From the NCBI GenBank assembly GCA_963711455.1, contig CAVQEH010000006.1, forward strand, positions 62,001 to 126,000: a stretch of 64,000 bases of DNA, given 5' to 3'. Positions 28,769 through 38,196 of the stretch are shown here, in pieces (the stretch's first letter is position 1; each line of letters opens with the position of its first letter). This DNA is from DATFVA01 sp963711455. GTDB taxonomy: Bacteria > Bacteroidota > Ignavibacteria > Ignavibacteriales > Ignavibacteriaceae. A program made the translations under genes and the position numbers. The notes under the pieces are model-generated. The model did no database searches, was not told where the DNA came from, and was given only the letters and a program-made list of their open reading frames with translations.

Positions 28769-30657
28769 AAAATGAAAAAAAGGGCGGCGTAAATCAATTA
28801 GCTATTCTAATAAGTGGAATTGTAATTCTGCTTGGTGCTATATTAATTTATCTGTACGTTTTACAGGGTGTATTCGGAAGATTCGATGCAAAGGAGCTGT
28901 TCCCCGATGCAACAACGGTTAAGGATATTTTTACTTCAAAAAAACCAACAGCCGCAATTCTATATTCAGGATATACCGAAAATATCCTTCCTGAAGGCAG
29001 CACGTGGCTTAATGATAATATTATTACATGGAAAAAATTCCTCGATAATAACAGAATTGATTATGAAATAATTCCCGATGCTTCGATTGAAACAGGAAAA
29101 TTAATCGGATATAAATTGCTGGTCCTTCCCGGTTCAAAATCTTTAAGCGATAAAGAAATAGTTGAAATAAAAAAATTCCTTCAATCAGGTGGCAGCATAT
29201 TTGCTACAAGCGGAATTGCTTCATATTCCGATAACGGTAAATGGCGCGGGTGGGATTTTCTTAATGATGTATTTGGAGTTAATTATACCGGTGAAATAAG
29301 TGATTCGAATAAAACAAGTACACATACTCTCAGGGGAGGTTTGCCCCTAACAGCAAACATTCCTACCGGATTTCCAATGCAGATTGCAACCTGGGATAGA
29401 CCTATGGCTGTGGAAGTTCTGGACCCACGTACAACGCAGGTAAGCTTCTGGTACAATTACCGCGTACAAAGTGGATTAGTAAGACAACAAATTAAAAAAA
29501 CTGCCGGTATTGTCTATGGAAATTACGGGAGCGGTAGATTTATCTGGATGGGATTTGAAATTAATTCTGTCATTGGTTTACAGGAAGATTATATCTTCTT
29601 TGATAGATTGTTTAAAAACTGCTGCAACTGGTTAACTTATGTCTCTATAGCATACATACAGGATTGGCCTACAGGTTATACGGCTGCTGCTGTTATTGCT
29701 CCAACTTTATCAAATGAAATTCAGAATATCAGGAATACCTTTGAATATCTGAAAAATGAAAATGTAAAAGCTACTTTCTTCGTAGACCCTGATCGGGCGA
29801 AATATTATCCGGAATTAATAAGCGAGTTAACCGGTTTTGGTGAGATCGCTTCTATTGCTAATGTTGGGTATCTTTCATCAGTTTCAGACACGAATAATTT
29901 CCTGTATAGTTATCAAAATCAATTAGAAATCTTAAGCGCTGCAAAACAAAAAATTGAAGCAATAGCTGGAATAAGAGTTACGGGTTGTCTTCCTTTCTAT
30001 GGATTGTTTGATCAGAATACTATTAAAGCTGCAATTAATGCTGGATATACATATCTGTTAACAGATTCGCTAACAGACCGTTCGGTACCAAAGACTATTA
30101 TAAGGGGCGATAAAAGATTAATTACAATGACAAAGGCAGCAAGGGATGATTATGAAGTAATAAGAGATTTTGGTTTAACCGATCCCAATTTTCAATATTA
30201 CACTTATCAGGAGGATTTGGACAGAATCTTATTTGAAGGTGGTTTATATATTTTTAAGCCTCATACAGATTATCAATGTAAACCTGAAAATGTGTCCGTT
30301 ATCAGAGATGTAATTAGTGATCTGAAGAAAAAGAATTTTTGGATTACAACAGCTTCAGAAATTCAGAAGTGGTATTCAAAAAAAGATTATGTTGAATTAA
30401 GGGTTGATAAACGAGGGAAAACCAGGGTGGTGCTTACAATTTCTAATCCCGGTGAGCAGGAAATAAATGATTTTGTAATTAGCGTGGAATTAAATAATCC
30501 CGCGAAAAATATTTCTATCAGTACAGAAATAATCGGTACAAAAATACCAGTTATAAAACACCAAAATATGAGCAAGAAACTTCAATTATTAATAAATAAT
30601 CTGAAGGGGAAAGAATCGAGAACGTACTATATCGATTATAATAAGGTGAACGTTTAA
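28759..30657 (+). CDS. Membrane-anchored protein with GATase-like and degenerate NodB deacetylase-like domains
   Basis: The protein has 632 residues with a GTG start. One helix (about 12-35) anchors it, so most of it would lie in the periplasm. Residues 60-270 look like a class-I glutamine-amidotransferase/ThuA-like fold (YKLLVLPGSKSLSD..., SGGSIFATSG). Residues about 305-530 have a NodB layout: ENVKATFFVDPDRAKYYPEL, CLPFYGLFDQNTIKAAINAGY, and LYIFKPHTDYQ. The metal-binding motifs are gone: TFDD is replaced by APTLSNE, and H-x-x-x-H by ANVGYLSS. A working deacetylase is therefore unlikely; glycan binding is an alternative. A beta-sandwich-like tail follows. It overlaps the preceding small gene and has a diverged paralogue downstream. 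Confidence 0.7.
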   Translation: MALENEKKGGVNQLAILISGIVILLGAILIYLYVLQGVFGRFDAKELFPDATTVKDIFTSKKPTAAILYSGYTENILPEGSTWLNDNIITWKKFLDNNRIDYEIIPDASIETGKLIGYKLLVLPGSKSLSDKEIVEIKKFLQSGGSIFATSGIASYSDNGKWRGWDFLNDVFGVNYTGEISDSNKTSTHTLRGGLPLTANIPTGFPMQIATWDRPMAVEVLDPRTTQVSFWYNYRVQSGLVRQQIKKTAGIVYGNYGSGRFIWMGFEINSVIGLQEDYIFFDRLFKNCCNWLTYVSIAYIQDWPTGYTAAAVIAPTLSNEIQNIRNTFEYLKNENVKATFFVDPDRAKYYPELISELTGFGEIASIANVGYLSSVSDTNNFLYSYQNQLEILSAAKQKIEAIAGIRVTGCLPFYGLFDQNTIKAAINAGYTYLLTDSLTDRSVPKTIIRGDKRLITMTKAARDDYEVIRDFGLTDPNFQYYTYQEDLDRILFEGGLYIFKPHTDYQCKPENVSVIRDVISDLKKKNFWITTASEIQKWYSKKDYVELRVDKRGKTRVVLTISNPGEQEINDFVISVELNNPAKNISISTEIIGTKIPVIKHQNMSKKLQLLINNLKGKESRTYYIDYNKVNV

Positions 30658-30677
30658 CTTGTTGCTTTGTTAACGTT

Positions 30678-32300
30678 ATGAGAAATAATTTCATTATATT
30701 TTTTTTAATCTTTACGGTATTTCTACCGAAAAAATTGCATCCGCAAAATCTGAATGATTTAAATTTTGCTTTAGTCTATCCTGAATTAACAAAAGAAGTT
30801 TTATATAAATTTGATAACAGCTTTACCCCGACCGATGCCTGGGAATTGTATTTTATGAGTAATCATTTTAAGTACGAAATGTTTAACGATAACTCTCTTG
30901 ACGAAATTAATAATGATGTGAATATTGTAGTCATACCATCTCTGGAAGTGACAACTGAAAGTATGATAGAAAAGATTGAAGATTTACTTAAAGATGGAAA
31001 GGGAGTTTTAATAACAGGAAATTTCGCAGAATATGATGACAAAGGAAATATGTTTAGTCCGGAATATCGAAAAAGAATCTTAGAGTTCAATGAATCACGT
31101 ATCCCTGAGATCAATGAATTTTCTATCAATCATACATTGTCCGGTAACACCCCATTTTCGATTGATTTGAAACCAGGCCTAAAAATACTTTTAAAAAATA
31201 AACCAAACTTATTTTGTGCTTCAGGAATTTCAGACGAATGTGCTGCTGCCGGAAATTATTTTCCTGTAAATGAAAAATTTCCGGATACACTTTCCGGCAT
31301 TATTTCTGTCAATAAATCATCCGGCAGGATTTTATGGCTCGGATTTAATTTTGATCAATTAATTGGAAATAATAGGGATAAATTTCTTGCTAATTCAATT
31401 AACTGGTTATCATCCAGGCCAGATGTTTTTATTAATAATCTGCCGGGAAAATATTCATCCGCAGGTATTATTTATAAAATTGTTGAGCGTATGGGAGACA
31501 TATATTTTGATGATTCTTTATTTAAATCGGAAGAAATAAATTATTTCGTTTCTCCAGACGTTTTTAATAATTATGGAAAAGGAATGAAAGATTTTAGGGA
31601 TATTGGAAACATTAATCTTATCTGGGATGATTTCTATTTCTCAAATCTTGGTGAAGGTATAAAAGAAGATTGGCTGAAAAAAGCCAGATCATCTTTTGAA
31701 GATATTACGGGACAAAATTATAATGGTATTCTTTCATTTGGGGGTATATACGATTCATCAGCTTACAGTTATTTATCAAATTCTGGTTATTCGTTTGAAT
31801 TTTCTTCGGGTTATTCAAATTCGTTTTCAATAGAGAATGATACTGTAAACAATTTTTACTCATTTATAAATTCGTCAATACCCGCGGCAAATTATAAATC
31901 ACGGATAAAATTTATAGCCGACAATGATGGAATCATTTATATAAATATTGATAGTCTGAGTCTGCAAAATACTCTTAATAATTATTTAAATAACGGAGAT
32001 ACCTGGTTTACCACCTTTTCAGATTTACTCAGTTGGGAACTAAAGAAGAAGCAATTAAATATAACTACTGATTTTATCGATAATAATTATAAAATTATTA
32101 TTGAAAATAATGGTTTATCTGATATCAGGGATGTTGGTATCTGGCTCCCTGTTCCCGGTAGGAAAGGAAATCTGTATATTAAAGATTCCGATGAATCAGT
32201 TAACTTAATTTTTGACAATGACAAAAAGATGTTCTTTTTAAATGTAAATTTAATACGGAGTAATCAGAAAATTATGTTCACAATTTCGGGGATGGAATGA
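30678..32300 (+). CDS. Secreted diverged paralogue of the preceding NodB/GATase-like protein
   Basis: The protein has 540 residues with a cleavable signal peptide (ending near LHPQN) instead of an anchor. Blocks align with the preceding protein: NIVVIPSLEVTTESMIEKIE with LLVLPGSKSLSDKEIVEIKK, GKGVLITGNFAEYDDKGNMF with GGSIFATSGIASYSDNGKWR, and SGRILWLGFNFDQLIGNNRD with GRFIWMGFEINSVIGLQEDY. The C-terminal half retains the NodB-like strand order (NYNGILSFGGIYDSSAYSYL) with no metal-binding residues that I can place. It begins 20 bases after its paralogue. Tandem duplication with one anchored and one free copy suggests two subunits of a periplasmic assembly. The function is unknown. Confidence 0.65.
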   Translation: MRNNFIIFFLIFTVFLPKKLHPQNLNDLNFALVYPELTKEVLYKFDNSFTPTDAWELYFMSNHFKYEMFNDNSLDEINNDVNIVVIPSLEVTTESMIEKIEDLLKDGKGVLITGNFAEYDDKGNMFSPEYRKRILEFNESRIPEINEFSINHTLSGNTPFSIDLKPGLKILLKNKPNLFCASGISDECAAAGNYFPVNEKFPDTLSGIISVNKSSGRILWLGFNFDQLIGNNRDKFLANSINWLSSRPDVFINNLPGKYSSAGIIYKIVERMGDIYFDDSLFKSEEINYFVSPDVFNNYGKGMKDFRDIGNINLIWDDFYFSNLGEGIKEDWLKKARSSFEDITGQNYNGILSFGGIYDSSAYSYLSNSGYSFEFSSGYSNSFSIENDTVNNFYSFINSSIPAANYKSRIKFIADNDGIIYINIDSLSLQNTLNNYLNNGDTWFTTFSDLLSWELKKKQLNITTDFIDNNYKIIIENNGLSDIRDVGIWLPVPGRKGNLYIKDSDESVNLIFDNDKKMFFLNVNLIRSNQKIMFTISGME

Positions 32301-32414
32301 CCATAAACTCCGGAAAATTCTATTAAATAATTAAGTTGGGAACAAAAGGAGAGTCTTATTATTATTGAAAGTAATCTGAATAACCTCCTTAAAAATAAAG
32401 CATCTGATCCTGAA

Positions 32415-35400
32415 ATGCCTGAAGAAAAAATAAATATAGAAATGTTGAAAGTTCTTAACGAAAATATTAAGAACCCTTTTATAGCTTTATCTCCTGAAGG
32501 AAATATAATTTCTTATAACAAACAGGCAGCCATCCTGTTTTCAATAAAGGAGAATGACGTTAACATTTTTGATCTTCTGATCGAAGATTCTTCAATTGAA
32601 CTCAGCAGGTTGGTTGAAGAGGTTTTATCCGGAAAAAAAACTCTTACGAAAAATTTAATATTAACATTCACTAATGAATCAAGTTCAAAATCGCAGGTAA
32701 CTATCAGCGAATTTAATAAATCATTTATATTCATTACTTTCAAACCTGAGAAGCATGAACTAAAGATAAATGAAATCACAAAACTGAAGATCAAACAGGA
32801 AGAGATATCCGGCTTAATAAAAAATGTTAAAATAAATGAAATAATAAATTCTATAAAAGACCTATATCCTTTTACAGTTCTGGGTAAAGAGAAAATAAGA
32901 AAAGAAATTGATCAGCTTGAAGAATTTTTTTGGATAAAAAATAATGAAGGTATTTTCATCCTTGTTAACAGAAATCTTACCTTAAATCTTGGCTTGCGGA
33001 ACACGCAGCTTGAAGGAAGATCGGAAAAGGAATTGGTACCCTCCTATCTGCGTGAAGTTTATACATCTTTGGAAAATTATATTAAGAATTCTCATAACCT
33101 GATAGTTCTTGAAGGAATTCCAATGCAGGGATTATCTGCTCTGAACAATTTTCAAACTATAGAGATGCCCTTAACTGACAGCGATGGAAATCTCGAAGCA
33201 ATCATTGGAATAAGCCAGAAAGTTGAAAAGACAGAAACAGTTGTCCACATTAAAGAAGAAAATCTGTTAGAAAATATTCCCGCTCCTATTGCTATTATGA
33301 ATCAGGAAGGAATAATTAAGCATTCAAGCAAAGAATTTTGTAAATTATTCTCCGATGAATTCTCTGATCTCAGAAATTTGTCTTATACAAGGATATTCCC
33401 TTTGGAGATATCTGATAAGATTAAAAAATTTATTGATTCTTATTTGGAAGCTGAACAATTTCAGATAAAAATATCAAAAAAAGATGAGCAGAAAGATAGA
33501 GAGTTTAAAGTTCTCATTAAACGAAACAATGGGGAAAATAAACAGCCTGAAGGGCTTTCAATATTTTTTGAAGACATTTCCCCGGACATGGAACTTGAAA
33601 GAATTATTAAATCAAGAGGAAAAATGTACGAAGTTCTGATTCAAAATAATCCCGAGCCTATTTTTATTTATGATAAAGAGAATCTTCATTTCATAGATGT
33701 AAATCAGTCAGCTCTGAATTTGTACGGTTACAGAAGAGATGAATTTCTGCAGATGGATTTAACCGATTTATATACACCCGAAGATATTCAGACATTACTG
33801 GATAGTTCATCAGGTGAAACAAAAGAAGGTGTTTTTGCAGGACCTTTTCGGCATAAAAAGAAAAATGGTGAATCAGTATTTGTTGAAATAAGTAAATCCA
33901 GTTTCAAATTCAATAATAAAGATGCACATTTCAATGTTGTTAGAGATGTAACTAAAAATCTTGAAACAGTAAAACAGAATCAGTTATTTAAAGCGGCATT
34001 TGATAATGCTTCAAATTTAATTTTCACTACAGACTCTTCCGGTTTTATCATATCGGTAAATTCTGTTGCCGTTAATTTATTAGGGATCGCAGAATCAGAT
34101 TTAATCAAGTCTTCTTTTGCTTCGGTTGTGCAGGATAATGACAGGGGGGCGATGAACTCAAACATATTTAAATCTCAAAAGCACGAAGCGATTTCACTTA
34201 ATACTTCATTAAAAAAAGCTGACGATGAACTTATTAGTGTCGAAGTCAGGGCAAATCCGGTTTTCAATTATAAAAATGAAATTGAATCATTCGTTCTTGT
34301 TATAAAAACTTTACCAAAAGAAACTGTGAAATCTGAAACACAGGTTAAAGAAATTATTGTTGAAAAGATTGTAGAAAAAGAGGTAGAGTCTTCCGATAAA
34401 ATTGATCCGGCTTTTCTTTCAGGAATATTCCATGAAATATTAACTCCGATAAATGCAATGCTCGGGTTTGTTCAGGAATTAACTGAAAGTATTGAACAAA
34501 TGACTCCTGATCAGAAAGAGGCGAAAGATATAATTGACCAGAACAGGAGAAGATTATTAAGCACGATGAATTCTGTTGTTGAATATTCCAAGATGGAGAA
34601 CGCAGAACCGAAACTTGAAATAAAAAATGTTTCTATAACAGAAATAGTTGATGAAACGCAGGAAGAGATAAGTGATATACTCAGGAATAAAGGGATCGAT
34701 TTTGCATACGGTAAAATTTCTTCTTCTTTAAGCTTTAAAACGGATACACGGAAATTTACTTCATTAATTGCACTTCTTTTTAAGATTGCCTCGCAGTTTA
34801 CAAGTACAAAAAAGATTTATTTCTCAGCATATCAGCTTGATGATCATAATTTCCTGATTGCAATTCAGGATAATTATTCTTCAATGTCATCTTCGTTATC
34901 TGAAAACTTCAATGATATCTTTAACAAAAAAGAAATACAAAAAGATTATGGAATTTCAAAATTATCTATTAAGCTCGCCAGGAATCTTATTGATCTTTTA
35001 CACGGCAGGTTTGTACAAAAATCAAAGAAAGCAGGATTTGTATTTCCTGCTGAATTAAAAGCTGATTATGTTGAAAAAGAAATAAAAACAGGACCAATTA
35101 CTAAAGAGGAAAAAAAGGAAAGTAAACCTGAAATTATTGAAGAGGAATCCGGCAAAGCTCAGGCTGAGATTATTGAAGAAAATGAACCTGAAGAAGAAAT
35201 AATTGAACCAGAAGTCAGGTTGCATGAAGCAGATGCAGAAGAAGAACCTGAACAGGATACCAGGTTTATTAAGCATTCTCCGGATAACAAAAATGTTAAA
35301 AAAAGTCTTTCACTGCAGGAGGAACCAACAAGTAAAAATCATATCGATTTATCCCAGCTTTCATGTCTTTATATAGAGGACCAGGTTGATTCGCAGATAT

Positions 35401-35729
35401 TATTTAAGGTTCAGCTAAAAGAATTGAGCGAAATAAAATTTGCTGTGAGTTTTGAAGAAGCTCTCCCGCTTTTAGATAACGATCATTTTGATTTTATTGT
35501 GCTGGATATCAACCTGCAAGGTGAGTACAATGGACTCGATGCTTTAAAAATCATTCATCGAATGGCGGGTTATGAGACTATCCCGATTATTGCAGTTACA
35601 GCTTATGTACTTCCGGGGGATAGGGAAAAGTTTATTGCCGCCGGTTTCAATGATTTTATTTCCAAGCCTATTTTCCGCGAAAAGATGGTGGAGTCTCTCG
35701 AAAAAATATTCTATTTAATGCAATCCTGA
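32415..35729 (+). CDS. Hybrid histidine kinase with five PAS-like domains and a receiver
   Basis: The protein has 1104 residues and no obvious transmembrane helix. About five PAS-like units fill residues 10-640 (for example NPFIALSPEGNIISYN, PEPIFIYDKENLHFIDVNQS, NLIFTTDSSGFIISVNS). HisKA follows with FHEILTPINAMLGF (His673). The ATPase domain is eroded: the N box reads LLFKIASQFTS without its Asn, G1 is IQDNYSSMS, and G2 lacks GxGxG. An acidic linker leads to a receiver with Asp1031 in LDINLQGEYNG. It may be a pseudokinase that uses its phospho-transfer sites. An AAGGAGAG at 32346-32353 is followed by in-frame ATT codons at 32358, so the true start may lie 19 residues upstream of the ATG given here. 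Confidence 0.85.
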   Translation: MPEEKINIEMLKVLNENIKNPFIALSPEGNIISYNKQAAILFSIKENDVNIFDLLIEDSSIELSRLVEEVLSGKKTLTKNLILTFTNESSSKSQVTISEFNKSFIFITFKPEKHELKINEITKLKIKQEEISGLIKNVKINEIINSIKDLYPFTVLGKEKIRKEIDQLEEFFWIKNNEGIFILVNRNLTLNLGLRNTQLEGRSEKELVPSYLREVYTSLENYIKNSHNLIVLEGIPMQGLSALNNFQTIEMPLTDSDGNLEAIIGISQKVEKTETVVHIKEENLLENIPAPIAIMNQEGIIKHSSKEFCKLFSDEFSDLRNLSYTRIFPLEISDKIKKFIDSYLEAEQFQIKISKKDEQKDREFKVLIKRNNGENKQPEGLSIFFEDISPDMELERIIKSRGKMYEVLIQNNPEPIFIYDKENLHFIDVNQSALNLYGYRRDEFLQMDLTDLYTPEDIQTLLDSSSGETKEGVFAGPFRHKKKNGESVFVEISKSSFKFNNKDAHFNVVRDVTKNLETVKQNQLFKAAFDNASNLIFTTDSSGFIISVNSVAVNLLGIAESDLIKSSFASVVQDNDRGAMNSNIFKSQKHEAISLNTSLKKADDELISVEVRANPVFNYKNEIESFVLVIKTLPKETVKSETQVKEIIVEKIVEKEVESSDKIDPAFLSGIFHEILTPINAMLGFVQELTESIEQMTPDQKEAKDIIDQNRRRLLSTMNSVVEYSKMENAEPKLEIKNVSITEIVDETQEEISDILRNKGIDFAYGKISSSLSFKTDTRKFTSLIALLFKIASQFTSTKKIYFSAYQLDDHNFLIAIQDNYSSMSSSLSENFNDIFNKKEIQKDYGISKLSIKLARNLIDLLHGRFVQKSKKAGFVFPAELKADYVEKEIKTGPITKEEKKESKPEIIEEESGKAQAEIIEENEPEEEIIEPEVRLHEADAEEEPEQDTRFIKHSPDNKNVKKSLSLQEEPTSKNHIDLSQLSCLYIEDQVDSQILFKVQLKELSEIKFAVSFEEALPLLDNDHFDFIVLDINLQGEYNGLDALKIIHRMAGYETIPIIAVTAYVLPGDREKFIAAGFNDFISKPIFREKMVESLEKIFYLMQS

Positions 35730-35768
35730 TATAGGATAAAAATCTTTTCAATCTCATCAAAAATCTTA

Positions 35769-35799
35769 TTGACAAATTCAAATGCCTTTTATATGTTAC
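35769..35799 (+). promoter_or_regulatory. Promoter of the lexA operon
   Basis: TTG at 35769-35771 (within TTGACA) is followed after 20 bases by TATGTTAC (35792-35799), a partial TAnnTTTG match. The -7 element and the expected start site (about 35806) both fall on the adjacent palindrome, as expected for a repressor-blocked promoter. Confidence 0.55.
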
Positions 35800-35816
35800 C
35801 ATACAGATGTATGGTA
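35797..35816 (+). promoter_or_regulatory. Candidate LexA operator (SOS box)
   Basis: TACCATAC (35797-35804) and GTATGGTA (35809-35816) form a perfect 8+8 inverted repeat around AGAT. It overlaps the -7 element and the predicted start site 67 bases before lexA. It differs from the E. coli (CTG-N10-CAG) and Bacillus (GAAC-N4-GTTC) boxes. Assignment to LexA rests on autoregulation being the rule for lexA genes. Confidence 0.65.
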
Positions 35817-35882
35817 TTTATTTAAAAGCAATTAAAATCCTTAAATCTATTTATCCTGTAACTCACTAACCGGAGGTGTATT

Positions 35883-36506
35883 ATGTCAGCAGAATTGACG
35901 GAAATACAGAAAAAAATACTTGAATTTCTTATTGAACAAAAAGTGAATAAAGGAATTCCCCCCACACTTGCCGAAACAGCAAAATATTTTGGTTATCGAA
36001 ACAGGGCAACTGTTCAGCAGCATTTGCAGGCTATTGAAAAAAAAGGATTTATAAAACGTAACCCGAAGCTTTCGCGCGGAATTGAACTTACACTGGAAGA
36101 AAAATTTTTTATTCCGCGTCCTGTGCTTGGAGAAGTTGCTGCCGGAAATCCTTTAACAATTTATCCTGATGCGATTGATTCAATTGAACTACCGACAATA
36201 GCCAGGATGCCGAAGGATTCATTTCTTCTCCGTGTAAAAGGAGACAGCCTGAAGGATGCATATATTTTCAGCGGTGATATTGTGATTGTTAATCCTAATT
36301 TATTACCAAAGAACGGGCAAATTGTAGTTGCAATTCTCGATGATGCTGCAGTGGTAAAAAGATTTTATAAAAAGAGAAATGAAATTGAATTAGTTTCGGA
36401 GAATCCTGATTACAAGCCGATTGTAATTGATAAGAAATATCAGAGCTTCAAAATAGTTGGTATAGTTATCGGCATTTACAGAAGCATGGAAAAGAAAGCG
36501 GGGTAA
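35883..36506 (+). CDS. lexA: LexA repressor
   Basis: LexA represses SOS genes and cleaves itself when RecA-ssDNA filaments form. The 207-residue protein has an N-terminal winged helix (LTEIQKKILEFLIEQKVNKG, then GYRNRATVQQHLQAIEKKGF), the Ala87-Gly88 cleavage site in GEVAAGNP, nucleophile Ser122 in KGDSLKDA (usually GDSM), and Lys159 in AAVVKRFYKK. All residues needed for autocleavage are present. GGAGGTG lies before the ATG. It heads a unit with tcmP, a three-Cys gene, DUF72 and dinB, and probably represses itself through the palindrome upstream. Confidence 0.96.
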   Translation: MSAELTEIQKKILEFLIEQKVNKGIPPTLAETAKYFGYRNRATVQQHLQAIEKKGFIKRNPKLSRGIELTLEEKFFIPRPVLGEVAAGNPLTIYPDAIDSIELPTIARMPKDSFLLRVKGDSLKDAYIFSGDIVIVNPNLLPKNGQIVVAILDDAAVVKRFYKKRNEIELVSENPDYKPIVIDKKYQSFKIVGIVIGIYRSMEKKAG

Positions 36507-36568
36507 GAAAATTATTAGTATCTTTTATAATAAATTTTTTAAATAAAAATAATCGAAAGAGTAAGGGA

Positions 36569-37420
36569 ATGAAGGGCTTTGGAGGTAATTGGACAGAAAA
36601 GAAAATTGAAATATTAGTGGAATATGCAAAAGCTTATTTAACGATTATGAATAAAAATCGTTATTGGAAGCTTTTATACTTTGATGGATTTGCAGGTGCA
36701 GGCATGATTTACAAGAATAATGAGATTGATGTTCAAGTTACTATTGGGGCTGCTAGAAGAATTATTGAAATAGATGAACCAATATCCTTTGATCGATATT
36801 ATTTCGTAGAAAAGAACCCTTCAAATGCTAAAGAATTATCGGAAAATACGAAGGATACTTTTCCACAAAAGAAAATCAATATTAAAGTTGAAGATTGTAA
36901 TGTCGAATTAAAAAAACTTGCGGAATATTTGAAGGTAAAAGGAAATAAAGAGTATCGTGTTTTAGCGTATATTGATCCTTGTGGAATGGAACTTGAATGG
37001 TCTTCAATTGAGGTACTTAAAGGTACTAAAATAGATATGTGGATATTAGTCCCAACTGGACTAGGTGTTAATAGGCTATTAAAGAGAGATGGAAATATCT
37101 CAAACAGTTGGTTAAAAAGATTGGTAATTTTCCTTGGATTATCTGAAGATGAAATAAAAGAATATTTTTATAAAAGCAGAACGGAATTAACTTTATTTGG
37201 AGAAATTACTAATCAAGAAAAAGAAAGAAATGCTATAAAGAGATCTGCAGAGTTATATAAGCAAAGGTTAAAAGATATTTTTGATCATGTATCAGAACCA
37301 TTTGTGCTTCAAAATAGCAAAGGAACAACAATGTATCATCTTTTTATGGCTTCTAATAATAAAAATGCTCTTAAGATAGCTAACGATATTGTTAACAAGT
37401 ACAACAAAATGGATTATTAA
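36569..37420 (+). CDS. tcmP: Three-Cys-motif partner protein (TcmP)
   Basis: This 283-residue protein matches the TcmP family, found almost always next to a three-Cys-motif (DUF5131) protein. Seen here: an N-terminal GNWTEKKIEILVEYAKAYL helix, YFDGFAGAG resembling the SAM-binding loop of a methyltransferase fold, YYFVEKNPSN and YIDPCGMELEW at the positions of the acidic strand and of a catalytic-like loop. The biochemical role of the family is not established to my knowledge. It lies 62 bases after lexA and ends one base before the start of its partner gene. Confidence 0.85.
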   Translation: MKGFGGNWTEKKIEILVEYAKAYLTIMNKNRYWKLLYFDGFAGAGMIYKNNEIDVQVTIGAARRIIEIDEPISFDRYYFVEKNPSNAKELSENTKDTFPQKKINIKVEDCNVELKKLAEYLKVKGNKEYRVLAYIDPCGMELEWSSIEVLKGTKIDMWILVPTGLGVNRLLKRDGNISNSWLKRLVIFLGLSEDEIKEYFYKSRTELTLFGEITNQEKERNAIKRSAELYKQRLKDIFDHVSEPFVLQNSKGTTMYHLFMASNNKNALKIANDIVNKYNKMDY

Positions 37421-37421
37421 A

Positions 37422-38168
<747 letters not shown>

Positions 38169-38196
38169 AATTATTCCACATCAATTTTTAACCCAA

